From UBA3537 sp964219345 (GTDB lineage: Bacteria > Bacteroidota > Bacteroidia > Flavobacteriales > Flavobacteriaceae), in NCBI GenBank assembly GCA_964219345.1, contig CAXPPN010000009.1, positions 1 to 42,491 of the forward strand: a stretch of DNA of 42,491 nucleotides, given 5' to 3'. Under the pieces are notes generated by a model that was given only the letters and a program-made list of their open reading frames with translations, searched no databases and had not been told where the DNA came from. Below, in pieces: positions 33,861 to 42,308 of this stretch (positions are counted from its first letter, which is position 1; each line of letters opens with the position of its first letter). The position numbers and the translations under genes were made by a program.

Positions 33861-35054
33861 ATGAAATTAAAATTTGGTAACATAAAGGGAGATCGAATGA
33901 TATGGGCCATTGTTGCACTACTGGCTATATTTTCATTTTTGCCAGTGTATAGTGCCGCAAGTAATTTGGCATATACCTATGGTGACGGACAAACGTTTAG
34001 TTATCTTATTAAACATTTTGTGCATTTGTTTTTAGGATTTTCAATTATTTATGGAATTCATAGAATTCCTTACCGCTATTTCAAGGGGCTTTCTATGGTG
34101 ATGTACCCAGTTGTTTTGATTCTTCTTTTAGTAACTCTTTTGCAAGGAACAACTATAGATGGTGCCAATGCAAGTCGGTGGATTCGTGTGCCGTTTGTAG
34201 GATTTACATTTCAACCTTCAACACTTGCGGCTTTGGTACTTATGGTTTTTGTAGCACGATATCTTTCAAAAGTTTTTGATCAAGAAATTACTTTTAAATC
34301 ATCACTTCTTCCATTGTGGCTGCCAGTTTTTGCTGTGCTTATTTTGATTCTTCCAGCCAACTTTTCAACAACAGCAATCATTTTTACAATGTTATTAGTT
34401 TTGGCATTTCTGGGCGGATATCCATTAAAATATATTGGCGCAATTGTAGGGACAGGTCTTTTGGTTCTTGCCTTTTTTGTACTTGTTGCAAAAGCCTTTC
34501 CAGATGCGATGCCCAATAGGGTTGATACTTGGACGAGTCGAATTGTGAACTTTATGGACGATCGTGATACCGAAGAAGATTATCAAATTGAAAAAGCAAA
34601 AATAGCTATTGCTACAGGAAGTATTTATGGCTTGGGCCCTGGCAAAAGTGTTCAGAAAAACTTTTTACCACAATCCTCTTCAGATTTTATTTTTGCAATA
34701 ATCATTGAAGAATATGGATTATTAGGCGGGCTATTTTTATTGATTTTATATTTATTGCTTTTGTTCAGAATTGTTGTTGTTGCACAAAAAGCAGAAACTG
34801 TTTTTGCAAAATTATTAACTGTTGGGGTAGGGCTTCCAATCATTTTTCAAGCCCTTATTAATATGGGCGTAGCTGTAGAATTATTTCCAGTTACAGGACA
34901 AACGCTTCCGCTAATTAGTAGTGGAGGAACATCAATATGGGTAACTTGTCTTGCGATAGGAATCATCTTGAGTGTAAGTGCCAAAAGAGAAGAAATTAAA
35001 AATCAAAATGAGGGTGAGCAACATCCTTTAGAAATTTTAAGTGAAGCATTGTAA
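33861..35054 (+). CDS. ftsW: Septal peptidoglycan glycosyltransferase FtsW
   Basis: A 397-residue SEDS-family membrane protein with about ten hydrophobic helices that polymerises septal glycan strands together with FtsI. VPFVGFTFQPSTLAALVLMVF contains the family's substrate-site region (usually QPSE; here QPST), and PLISSGGTSIWVTCLAIG near the C-terminus is the SEDS signature. The cluster position between murD and murG supports FtsW over RodA. Its stop overlaps the murG start by one base (TAATG). Confidence 0.95.
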   Translation: MKLKFGNIKGDRMIWAIVALLAIFSFLPVYSAASNLAYTYGDGQTFSYLIKHFVHLFLGFSIIYGIHRIPYRYFKGLSMVMYPVVLILLLVTLLQGTTIDGANASRWIRVPFVGFTFQPSTLAALVLMVFVARYLSKVFDQEITFKSSLLPLWLPVFAVLILILPANFSTTAIIFTMLLVLAFLGGYPLKYIGAIVGTGLLVLAFFVLVAKAFPDAMPNRVDTWTSRIVNFMDDRDTEEDYQIEKAKIAIATGSIYGLGPGKSVQKNFLPQSSSDFIFAIIIEEYGLLGGLFLLILYLLLLFRIVVVAQKAETVFAKLLTVGVGLPIIFQALINMGVAVELFPVTGQTLPLISSGGTSIWVTCLAIGIILSVSAKREEIKNQNEGEQHPLEILSEAL

Positions 35055-36148
35055 TGCATAAGTTTAAAGTCATATTATCAGGAGGAGGTACAGGAGGGCA
35101 TATTTTCCCTGCTCTTTCTATTGCCCACGCTCTAAAAATCAAGTATCCAGAATCTGACTTTCTTTTTGTAGGTGCAAAAGGTAAAATGGAAATGGAAAAA
35201 GTACCAAATGCAGGCTTTAAAATTATAGGACTTTGGATTTCAGGTATTCAAAGAAAACAACTATTTAGAAATATTTTATTTCCATTGAAACTTATTGTTA
35301 GCTTACTAAAATCTGTTGTCATAGTGTTGAAATTTAAACCACATGTTGTTATTGGTACTGGCGGATTTGCTAGCGGACCCTTGTTATATGTTGCTTCAAT
35401 TTTTGGGACACCAACTCTTATTCAGGAGCAAAATTCTTTTCCTGGAATTACAAATAAATTATTAGCCAAAAAGGCTCATAAAATTTGTGTTGCGTATGAC
35501 AATTTAGAAACATTTTTTCCAAAAGAAAAAATTGTAGTAACCGGTAATCCTGTACGTCAAGATCTTTTAGACTTAAAAGAAAAACAAGAAGAGGCACATT
35601 CAACATTTAATTTAAGCCCAACTAAAAAAATAGTGCTTGTTTTAGGGGGCAGTTTAGGTGCACGCAGAATCAATCAATTGGTGGAAACTCAATTACAATA
35701 TTTTAAAAATAACAACATTCAAGTCTTATGGCAGTGTGGAAAATTATATTTTGATGAGTATCGTCATTATGATAACACAACTGATGTTCAAGTGATGTCG
35801 TTTATAAAACGAATGGATTTGGCTTATGCAGCTTCTGATATAATTATTTCAAGAGCTGGAGCGAGTTCGGTTTCGGAACTTTGTATTGTCGGTAAGCCGG
35901 TTATTTTTATTCCATCACCAAATGTTGCCGAAGATCATCAAACCAAAAATGCAGAAGCCATTTCTAGCCAAAATGCAGCCTTGCTGATTGCAGAAAAGAA
36001 CTTGGAAGATGAATTTGAAACTCAATTTTCGGAGCTCATAAATAATGAAGGTTTGCAGCAAAGCTTTGCAACAAATATTAAAAAATTAGCCAAAAAATCT
36101 GCAACAAATGATATTGTTCATGAAATCGAAAAACTTATAAATGCATGA
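35054..36148 (+). CDS. murG: UDP-GlcNAc:undecaprenyl-PP-MurNAc-pentapeptide GlcNAc transferase
   Basis: A 364-residue GT28 glycosyltransferase, peripheral on the inner face of the membrane, that turns lipid I into lipid II. The first G-loop is SGGGTGGHIFPA (residues 9-20) and the second is GTGGFASGP; a third glycine-rich loop is LGGSLGARRIN. The UDP-GlcNAc site motif SRAGASSVSELC is present. It overlaps ftsW by 1 nt and murC by 4 nt (ATGA). Confidence 0.96.
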   Translation: MHKFKVILSGGGTGGHIFPALSIAHALKIKYPESDFLFVGAKGKMEMEKVPNAGFKIIGLWISGIQRKQLFRNILFPLKLIVSLLKSVVIVLKFKPHVVIGTGGFASGPLLYVASIFGTPTLIQEQNSFPGITNKLLAKKAHKICVAYDNLETFFPKEKIVVTGNPVRQDLLDLKEKQEEAHSTFNLSPTKKIVLVLGGSLGARRINQLVETQLQYFKNNNIQVLWQCGKLYFDEYRHYDNTTDVQVMSFIKRMDLAYAASDIIISRAGASSVSELCIVGKPVIFIPSPNVAEDHQTKNAEAISSQNAALLIAEKNLEDEFETQFSELINNEGLQQSFATNIKKLAKKSATNDIVHEIEKLINA

Positions 36149-37494
36149 AGCTAAACACTTATCATAACATCTATTTTGTGGGTATTGGCGGTATCGGGAT
36201 GAGTGCGCTTGCAAAGTATTTTCATGAACAAAACAAGAAGATTTCAGGCTACGATAAAATATCAAGTGACAATACAAAAACACTTGAAGATTTAGGAATA
36301 AATATTAGTTATTCTGATGATATCGAGACGATAGATCCAAAGTATTTGCAGTCCTCAGAAACTCTTGTGGTGTACACGCCAGCAATTCCAAATTCAAATG
36401 TAATTTTGAATTATTTTAACTCTAATCATTTTACTGTTCTAAAACGGTCTGAGATTTTGGGGATGATTACAAAAGACACATTTTGTTTTGCTGTTGCCGG
36501 AACTCATGGAAAAACAACAACAACAAGTATTTTGGGTCATTTGATGTTTGAAGCCAACCAAAATATGACTGCATTTTTAGGTGGGATTTCAGAGAACTAT
36601 AACTCGAATTTAATCCAAAATGGAAGTGAAACTACTGTTGTAGAGGCCGATGAATTTGATCGTTCATTTATGACACTCTCGCCCAATTTTGCTTGTATTA
36701 CTTCAATGGATGCAGATCATTTGGATATTTATGGCGATAAAGAAAGTTTAAAGCAATCATTCCAAGATTTTTCAAAAAATATCTCTAATGATGGAAAGCT
36801 TTTTGTACATGAGTCACTTTCTGTAGAAGGTATTACCTATGGGATTGATTCCAATGCAGATTATGCTGCACAAAATATAAAAATTGTAGAGGGCGCATAT
36901 CACTTTGATTTAAAAACCCCTAATTCTATATTAAGAAATTTTAGATTCCATTTGCCAGGAAGTCATAATTTAAACAATGCTGTTGCAGCATTGGCAATGG
37001 CTTTGGAGTTTGGGTGTACAAAAGAAAAACTTCAAAAGGGATTGAATTCTTACAGAGGTGTCAAAAGACGCTTTTCTTATAAAATCAAAGAGCAATCATT
37101 TGTTTTTATTGATGATTATGCACATCACCCAAAAGAAATTGATGCCGTTTATCAAGCTATTACAGAAATGCATCCAAATCGCAAAGTCACAGCTGTTTTT
37201 CAACCGCATTTGTTTAGTCGAACACAAGATTTTGGAGAAGAATTTGCACATTCTTTATCTGTTTTTGATGCGGTATTACTATTAGAAATCTACCCCGCTC
37301 GAGAGCTACCAATTACCGGAATAAATGCCTCGTGGTTATTAGAAAAAATTACAGCGCCTTTTAAAAAATTAGTAACAAAATCAGCATTATTTGACGTCAT
37401 AAAATCAATAGACAATCCTGTATTGGTTACAATGGGTGCTGGAGATATTGGTACTCTTGTTGAACCTCTTTCAAAAAAAATATTACATGCATAA
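36145..37494 (+). CDS. murC: UDP-MurNAc:L-alanine ligase
   Basis: A 449-residue Mur ligase that adds the first amino acid, L-alanine. The N-terminal nucleotide-binding loop FVGIGGIGMSALA (residues 11-23) and the ATP loop GTHGKTTTT (119-127) identify MurC. FDRSFMTLSPNFACITSMDADHLD-type sequence and the DDYAHHPKEI motif are also present. The ATG lies inside the end of murG (4-nt overlap). No ddl gene follows; ftsQ comes next. Confidence 0.96.
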   Translation: MKLNTYHNIYFVGIGGIGMSALAKYFHEQNKKISGYDKISSDNTKTLEDLGINISYSDDIETIDPKYLQSSETLVVYTPAIPNSNVILNYFNSNHFTVLKRSEILGMITKDTFCFAVAGTHGKTTTTSILGHLMFEANQNMTAFLGGISENYNSNLIQNGSETTVVEADEFDRSFMTLSPNFACITSMDADHLDIYGDKESLKQSFQDFSKNISNDGKLFVHESLSVEGITYGIDSNADYAAQNIKIVEGAYHFDLKTPNSILRNFRFHLPGSHNLNNAVAALAMALEFGCTKEKLQKGLNSYRGVKRRFSYKIKEQSFVFIDDYAHHPKEIDAVYQAITEMHPNRKVTAVFQPHLFSRTQDFGEEFAHSLSVFDAVLLLEIYPARELPITGINASWLLEKITAPFKKLVTKSALFDVIKSIDNPVLVTMGAGDIGTLVEPLSKKILHA

Positions 37495-38206
37495 ATATAA
37501 AAACATAGCGATAGTAGTTTTACTGCTTTTTGTAGTGGTGTTTTTATATGCGTTTTCATCTGTAAGAAGTCATCATTTGCCGCTTGAAAAAACGAGTATA
37601 GAATTTGTAGGAAAAGATCATTTATTGATCAGTAAAGACATGGTTAATAAATTGTTAATACAAAATCAGCAGTCAGTGGAATGCATGCCTAAAGATATTT
37701 TAGATTTGAATGAACTAGAGTCCAAAATATCATCGCATCCGATGATAAAAAATGCAGAGGTGTATTTAACTGTAAATGGGGAAGTTAGGGTAGAAGTAGA
37801 GCAGCGTACACCACTTGCAAGAGTGGTTTCTGAGCCATCATTTTATGTAGATAACCAAGGAAAAATGATGCCTCTTTCGCCTGAATATAGTGCGAGAGTG
37901 TTATTGGTCCATGGCAATGTAGATGCATCGAATTTAGAGGCTTTAAATCAATTGTTGAAACATGTGACAAGTGATGATTTTTTAAATCTTTATGTTACAG
38001 AAATATCTATAAATGATGAAAACCAATTTTCATTGTTTATGCGTGCATACGATTTTGAAGTTATTGTTGGAACATTGGAAAATTTAAATAAAAAATTGAA
38101 AAATTTTAAAGCATTTTATCAAAAAGCAAAAAAAGATAAACTGCTTGAATCATATAAAACAGTGAATTTACAATTCAATCGACAGGTTGTTTGTACAAAA
38201 ATATAA
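37487..38206 (+). CDS. ftsQ: Cell division protein FtsQ/DivIB
   Basis: A 239-residue bitopic division protein: short cytoplasmic start, one membrane helix at about residues 7-23 (IAIVVLLLFVVVFLYAF), then a periplasmic part. The segment SKISSHPMIKNAEVYLTVNGE-like (here about residues 79-105, with VEVEQRTPLARV after it) matches the POTRA-to-beta region of FtsQ. The ATG at 37487 overlaps the end of murC by 8 nt; an upstream in-frame GTG at 37436 would extend further into murC and is less likely. It connects FtsL to the early divisome. Confidence 0.88.
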   Translation: MHKYKNIAIVVLLLFVVVFLYAFSSVRSHHLPLEKTSIEFVGKDHLLISKDMVNKLLIQNQQSVECMPKDILDLNELESKISSHPMIKNAEVYLTVNGEVRVEVEQRTPLARVVSEPSFYVDNQGKMMPLSPEYSARVLLVHGNVDASNLEALNQLLKHVTSDDFLNLYVTEISINDENQFSLFMRAYDFEVIVGTLENLNKKLKNFKAFYQKAKKDKLLESYKTVNLQFNRQVVCTKI

Positions 38207-38210
38207 TTCT

Positions 38211-39512
38211 ATGGAAACTCAAAATATTGCAGTAGGGCTAGATATTGGAACCACAAAAATCGTTGCGATGATTGGTCAGAAAAATCAATATGGCAAATTG
38301 GAAACCATTGGTGTTGGTAAATCAAAAAGTATGGGGGTTCACCGTGGTGTAGTTAATAACATTACACAAACGATTCAATCCATTCAAAATGCAGTTTCAG
38401 AAGCAGAAGCTACTTCAGATATCAAAATTGACGGTGTCACTGTTGGCATTGCAGGTCAGCATATTAGAAGTTTACAACACAGTGATTACATTACCAGACC
38501 AAATGCAGAGCAGGTCATAAATGAAGAAGATATTGAACGACTTATCAATCAAGTTCACAAACTTGTAATGCTACCTGGAGAGGAAATTATTCATGTATTA
38601 CCACAGGACTTTAAGGTTGATGGTCAAGCAGAAATCAAAGAACCAATAGGAATGTATGGCGAACGTTTGGAAGCTAATTTTCATGTTGTTGTCGGTCAGG
38701 TTTCTTCAATTAGAAATATTGGTCGATGCATACAAACCGCAGGTTTGAGTTTGGAGGGGATTACTCTAGAACCTCTTGCTTCTGCAAAAGCGGTATTGAG
38801 TCAAGAAGAAAAAGAAGCTGGAGTAGCACTTATTGACATAGGTGGTGGAACTACTGATTTGGCGGTATTTAAAGATGGAATAATTCGTCATACTGCTGTA
38901 ATTCCTTTTGGGGGAAATGTCATCACAGAAGATATTAAAGAGGGTTGCTCAATAATAGAAAAACAAGCAGAATTATTAAAAATTAAATTTGGATCTGCTT
39001 GGCCTGGTGAAAATAAAGACAATGAAATTGTTTCTATTCCAGGACTAAGAGGACGTGATCCAAAAGAAATTTCATTGAAAAATTTATCAAAAATTATTCA
39101 TGCAAGAGTTGTGGAAATTATTGAGCAAGTTTATGTAGAAATCAAAAACTATGGGCACGAAGAACAAAAGAAAAAGCTAATTGCTGGTATTGTGCTAACA
39201 GGTGGAGGAAGTCAGTTGAATCATCTAAAGCAACTTGTAGAATATATAACAGGAATGGACACTAGAGTAGGCTACCCAAACGAACATCTTGCAGGTGATA
39301 GTGATGGCGATATTACTAGTCCATTGTATGCCACAGCGGTTGGACTTGTTTTGGATGGACTCGAGCGACAAGAAAAGCAAGCATTTGTTGAAGATACCAT
39401 TACCGATGAAGAAACACCAGAGCCCCCAGTTGAAAAACCCCCAGTACAATCCAAAGGATTTTTAGAGAAATTAACCGAACGTGTGAAGGATTTTTTAGAA
39501 AATGCAGAATAA
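38211..39512 (+). CDS. ftsA: Cell division protein FtsA
   Basis: A 433-residue actin-like ATPase that tethers FtsZ filaments to the membrane. The phosphate-1 motif is VGLDIGTTKIVAMIG (residues 8-22), phosphate-2 is LIDIGGGTTDLAVF, and the adenosine loop is IVLTGGGSQLNHL. The last 16 residues (GFLEKLTERVKDFLEN) form an amphipathic helix typical of the membrane-targeting sequence, after a proline-rich linker. The start METQNIAVGL lies 4 nt after the ftsQ stop; an ATG eight codons upstream would overlap ftsQ and is less likely. Confidence 0.96.
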   Translation: METQNIAVGLDIGTTKIVAMIGQKNQYGKLETIGVGKSKSMGVHRGVVNNITQTIQSIQNAVSEAEATSDIKIDGVTVGIAGQHIRSLQHSDYITRPNAEQVINEEDIERLINQVHKLVMLPGEEIIHVLPQDFKVDGQAEIKEPIGMYGERLEANFHVVVGQVSSIRNIGRCIQTAGLSLEGITLEPLASAKAVLSQEEKEAGVALIDIGGGTTDLAVFKDGIIRHTAVIPFGGNVITEDIKEGCSIIEKQAELLKIKFGSAWPGENKDNEIVSIPGLRGRDPKEISLKNLSKIIHARVVEIIEQVYVEIKNYGHEEQKKKLIAGIVLTGGGSQLNHLKQLVEYITGMDTRVGYPNEHLAGDSDGDITSPLYATAVGLVLDGLERQEKQAFVEDTITDEETPEPPVEKPPVQSKGFLEKLTERVKDFLENAE

Positions 39513-39533
39513 CCAACAAAAAAATAAAATTTT

Positions 39534-41462
39534 ATGAGCAGTAATAACGAACTCGGAATCACATTTGATTTACCAAAAAATCAATCTAATGTCATTAAAG
39601 TCATTGGTGTTGGTGGCGGTGGTAGCAACGCTATCAATCACATGTTTAAACAAGGAATAAAAGGCGTAGACTTTGTCATTTGCAATACAGATGCACAAGC
39701 TCTTAACAGTAGTGGTGTGCCCAATAAAATTCAACTAGGCATTCATATTACTGAAGGGCTTGGAGCAGGTGCAAATCCTGAAATTGGAGAAAAAGCAGCC
39801 GTTGAAAGTTTGGAAGAGATACGCACCATGCTAAATACCAATACAAAAATGGTATTCATTACTGCTGGAATGGGCGGTGGTACTGGAACTGGTGCAGCTC
39901 CAATTATTGCTAAAATGGCAAGAGAACTTGATATTCTTACCGTAGGCATCGTTACTATGCCATTCCAATTTGAAGGAAAAATAAGAAATACACAAGCACA
40001 CAAAGGTATCGAGAAGTTAAGGAAAGTTGTTGATTCGTTGGTTATCATTAACAACAATAAACTTCGAGAAGTGTATGGAAATCTTGGATTTAAAGCAGGT
40101 TTTTCTAAAGCTGATGAAGTGCTTTCCACAGCTGCTCGTGGAATTGCAGAAGTCATCACACACCACTATACACAAAATATTGATTTACGTGACGCAAAAA
40201 CAGTGCTTACCAATAGTGGAACAGCAATTATGGGAGCATCTACTGCAGTTGGCGAAAGTCGTGCAAAAAAAGCCATTACATCAGCATTGGACTCGCCACT
40301 ACTTAATGATAATAAAATTACAGGTGCTAAAAATGTATTGCTATTGATTGTTTCTGGAAATCAGGAAATTACCATCGATGAGATTGGAGAAATAAATGAT
40401 CATATCCAAGCAGAAGCAGGCTATGGTGCCAATATTATTATGGGGGTTGGTGAAGATGAAAAATTGGGTGAGGCCATATCGGTTACTGTTATTGCTACAG
40501 GATTTGATGTCGATCAACAAAATGATATTACAAATGTAGAACCTAAAAAAGTAGTTCATGCTTTGGAGGATGAACAAATAATGGAACATGATTTGATGCC
40601 ACCAAAAACAATTCAGACTCTTGAGGACGAACAAATTGATTTAGCTCAAGAAGAAGAAACAGTTTTTTATTCTCTTGAAGACGATTCTGATTTACATAAT
40701 TTAGAAGCTGCAGAAGGTCAATACATGGATTTAATTCCGTCAACAGAGCTTATAAAATCTTTGGATGTGGATTATGAAGAAGTTATTTCTGAAATTTCCG
40801 AGGAGGAATTTATTATAAATGAAATAAAATCTGATCCAATAATAGAAGAACCGCTTGAAGTTGAAGAACAAACGATGTTATCTTTTGATTTACCGCTTCA
40901 ACAAACGGCAGGCACTATTGAAGAAAATGAAAATATTGAAATTTTTGAACTACAGGATAATGTAAACGAAATTGAAGTTGAAGACTATATAGAACTTATA
41001 GCAATTAATGAGTCTAGTTCAGAAGAGGAAAAGCGTTATACACTAGACGATCATATTATCTTGGAGAATACAAATCAAGAATATGATCCATCTAAGCAAA
41101 ACACCCCTAGTGAAACTGAGGTAGATACCGAATTGGTGTTTTCAAAAGTTACTGTAAAAGAACGTCAAGTTACAAAAGAACCTGAAGAAAATCTTGATCC
41201 TTTTGATAGTCCAATTTCTAAAGCTCTTCGCGATAGAGCCGATGAGCGCAGACAAAAAATGAAAGCGTTTAACTACAAATTCAATACTTCAAAAGTAGAA
41301 GAGTTTGAAAAAGAACCTGCCTACAAACGTCAGGGTGTAGAATTGAGTGATACTGCAACTTCCAACGAACCTTTGGCTTCAAGATCATCTGTTGGACTAG
41401 ATGAAAACGAAGATGTACAAGTGCGTAGCAATAATTCTTTTTTGCATGACAATGTAGATTAA
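39534..41462 (+). CDS. ftsZ: Cell division protein FtsZ, long acidic linker
   Basis: A 642-residue tubulin-like GTPase that forms the Z ring. The globular part (about residues 18-330) has VGGGGSNAINHM, the tubulin signature GGGTGTG (114-120) and the T7 catalytic loop NIDLRD (215-220). A very acidic linker of about 220 residues follows, far longer than in E. coli (383 residues total). It contains two LEDEQI copies (344-349 and 363-368) and an FDLP motif (451-454) that echoes FDLP at 11-14. A basic segment (RDRADERRQKMKAFNYKF) and the tail SFLHDNVD close the protein; this tail is typical of flavobacterial FtsZ. Confidence 0.97.
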   Translation: MSSNNELGITFDLPKNQSNVIKVIGVGGGGSNAINHMFKQGIKGVDFVICNTDAQALNSSGVPNKIQLGIHITEGLGAGANPEIGEKAAVESLEEIRTMLNTNTKMVFITAGMGGGTGTGAAPIIAKMARELDILTVGIVTMPFQFEGKIRNTQAHKGIEKLRKVVDSLVIINNNKLREVYGNLGFKAGFSKADEVLSTAARGIAEVITHHYTQNIDLRDAKTVLTNSGTAIMGASTAVGESRAKKAITSALDSPLLNDNKITGAKNVLLLIVSGNQEITIDEIGEINDHIQAEAGYGANIIMGVGEDEKLGEAISVTVIATGFDVDQQNDITNVEPKKVVHALEDEQIMEHDLMPPKTIQTLEDEQIDLAQEEETVFYSLEDDSDLHNLEAAEGQYMDLIPSTELIKSLDVDYEEVISEISEEEFIINEIKSDPIIEEPLEVEEQTMLSFDLPLQQTAGTIEENENIEIFELQDNVNEIEVEDYIELIAINESSSEEEKRYTLDDHIILENTNQEYDPSKQNTPSETEVDTELVFSKVTVKERQVTKEPEENLDPFDSPISKALRDRADERRQKMKAFNYKFNTSKVEEFEKEPAYKRQGVELSDTATSNEPLASRSSVGLDENEDVQVRSNNSFLHDNVD

Positions 41463-41486
41463 ATTATTAAATTAAATATTATTAAT

Positions 41487-41513
41487 AAAACCAGAACGAG
41501 TTTCAGGTTTTTT
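41487..41513 (+). terminator. Terminator of the dcw cluster
   Basis: AAAACC (41487-41492) pairs with GGTTTT (41506-41511), and inside it GAA (41494-41496) pairs with TTC (41502-41504), with one A/A mismatch and a 5-nt loop. T residues follow. It lies 24 nt after the ftsZ stop. Confidence 0.65.
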
Positions 41514-41537
41514 GTGAAGACATTTGTCATAATTACT

Positions 41538-41545
41538 TATATTCG
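41538..41545 (+). promoter_or_regulatory. Possible promoter -7 element of the YqeY gene
   Basis: TATATTCG differs by one base from TAnnTTTG and lies 20 nt before the YqeY-family ATG, after the dcw terminator. A TTTG at 41511-41514 is 23 nt upstream, at the edge of acceptable -33 spacing. Confidence 0.4.
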
Positions 41546-41565
41546 TAATCCAAAATTTTTTTGAA

Positions 41566-42018
41566 ATGAGTTTACAAAATAACATAATGACTGCCTTGAA
41601 AACAGCTATGAAATCCAAAGATACTGTTGCACTTACAGCCTTAAGATCAGTAAAATCGGCCATACTTTTGGCACAAACAGAAAGTGGATCAAAAGACAGT
41701 ATGAGCGAGGCAGAAGAGGTAAAGCTACTTCAAAAATTAGTTAAACAACGTCAAGATAGCGCTGCTATTTTTTCTCAACAAAATAGACCAGATTTGGCCG
41801 CTCCAGAATTGGCTGAAGCTGAAATTATAAGTCAATTTTTGCCTGAAATGCTTTCCGAGGCAGAAGTTGAAAAACATGTTGTGATCGCTATTGAAAAATT
41901 GGGAGCTACAAGTATGAAAGATATGGGGAAAGTGATGGGTGTTGTTAGTAAGGAACTGGCTGGTAAAACAGATGGCAAGACAATTTCAACATTGGTCAAA
42001 CAAAAATTGATATCTTAA
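41566..42018 (+). CDS. GatB/YqeY domain-containing protein
   Basis: A 150-residue all-helical protein of the YqeY family, which resembles the tRNA-binding tail domain of the GatB amidotransferase subunit. Typical segments are MKSKDTVALTALRSVKSAIL, KLVKQRQDSAAIFSQQNRPDLA, EAEIISQFLPEMLSEAEVE and the final DMGKVMGVVSKELAGKTDGK. A role in tRNA handling is suggested by the family fold but has not been shown in general. It lies between ftsZ and tRNA-Arg and ends 4 nt before the tRNA, so the two may share a transcript. Confidence 0.92.
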   Translation: MSLQNNIMTALKTAMKSKDTVALTALRSVKSAILLAQTESGSKDSMSEAEEVKLLQKLVKQRQDSAAIFSQQNRPDLAAPELAEAEIISQFLPEMLSEAEVEKHVVIAIEKLGATSMKDMGKVMGVVSKELAGKTDGKTISTLVKQKLIS

Positions 42019-42022
42019 AAAA

Positions 42023-42096
42023 GGCTGCGTAGCTCAATTGGATAGAGCACTGGATTTCGGCTCCAGCGGTTGTAGGTTCGACTCCTGTCGCAGTCA
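42023..42096 (+). tRNA. tRNA-Arg (anticodon UCG)
   Basis: A 74-nt cloverleaf. The acceptor stem is GGCTGCG with CGCAGTC (one G-T pair), the D arm is GCTC...GAGC, and the anticodon stem is CTGGA with TCCAG around the loop TTTCGGC. That places TCG at positions 34-36, reading CGA arginine codons. The T arm is GTAGG-TTCGACT-CCTGT with two wobble pairs. The discriminator is A; CCA is not encoded. It starts 4 nt after the YqeY-family stop and is followed by a terminator. Confidence 0.93.
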
Positions 42097-42102
42097 CAAA
42101 TC

Positions 42103-42139
42103 GGAGAATTGATGCACTGGAATTGGTTCTCCTTTTTTT
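42103..42139 (+). terminator. Terminator after tRNA-Arg
   Basis: GGAGAA (42103-42108) pairs with TTCTCC (42127-42132), with possible further AATT/AATT pairing inside, and seven T residues follow (42133-42139). Confidence 0.75.
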
Positions 42140-42293
42140 ATGTTTGAGATTTCCTTCAATAAAATCGGAATTGAGCCAATAATAACATTCATCTATTTTT
42201 TTTAATGCCACAAAAGGTTGTGACCAATTTTTCAATTGTTTTGACCTAAAAGAAAACTCTTTAGTATATTCTTCAATACAAATTTGCAAGTCA

Positions 42294-42301
42294 TAAATTT
42301 G
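42294..42301 (+). promoter_or_regulatory. Possible promoter -7 element of the sulfatase
   Basis: TAAATTTG matches TAnnTTTG exactly but ends only 7 nt before the ATG, so a transcript from it would be almost leaderless. The 8-mer AAATTTGC occurs twice here (42280-42287 and 42295-42302), 15 bp apart. The rest of the 170-nt gap after the tRNA terminator shows no gene that I can support. Confidence 0.4.
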
Positions 42302-42308
42302 CTAATAA

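Noticed and set aside
39272..40159. Minus-strand frames of 96 and 138 codons opposite ftsA and ftsZ
   Set aside because: They are antisense to strongly conserved coding sequence, with no promoter or family match.
41996..42289. Open minus-strand frame of 97 codons over the tRNA region
   Set aside because: Its C-terminal half is the antisense translation of tRNA-Arg (the GVEPTTAGAE-type peptide often seen as a false gene), and it overlaps the YqeY end. The first 50 codons match nothing I recognise.
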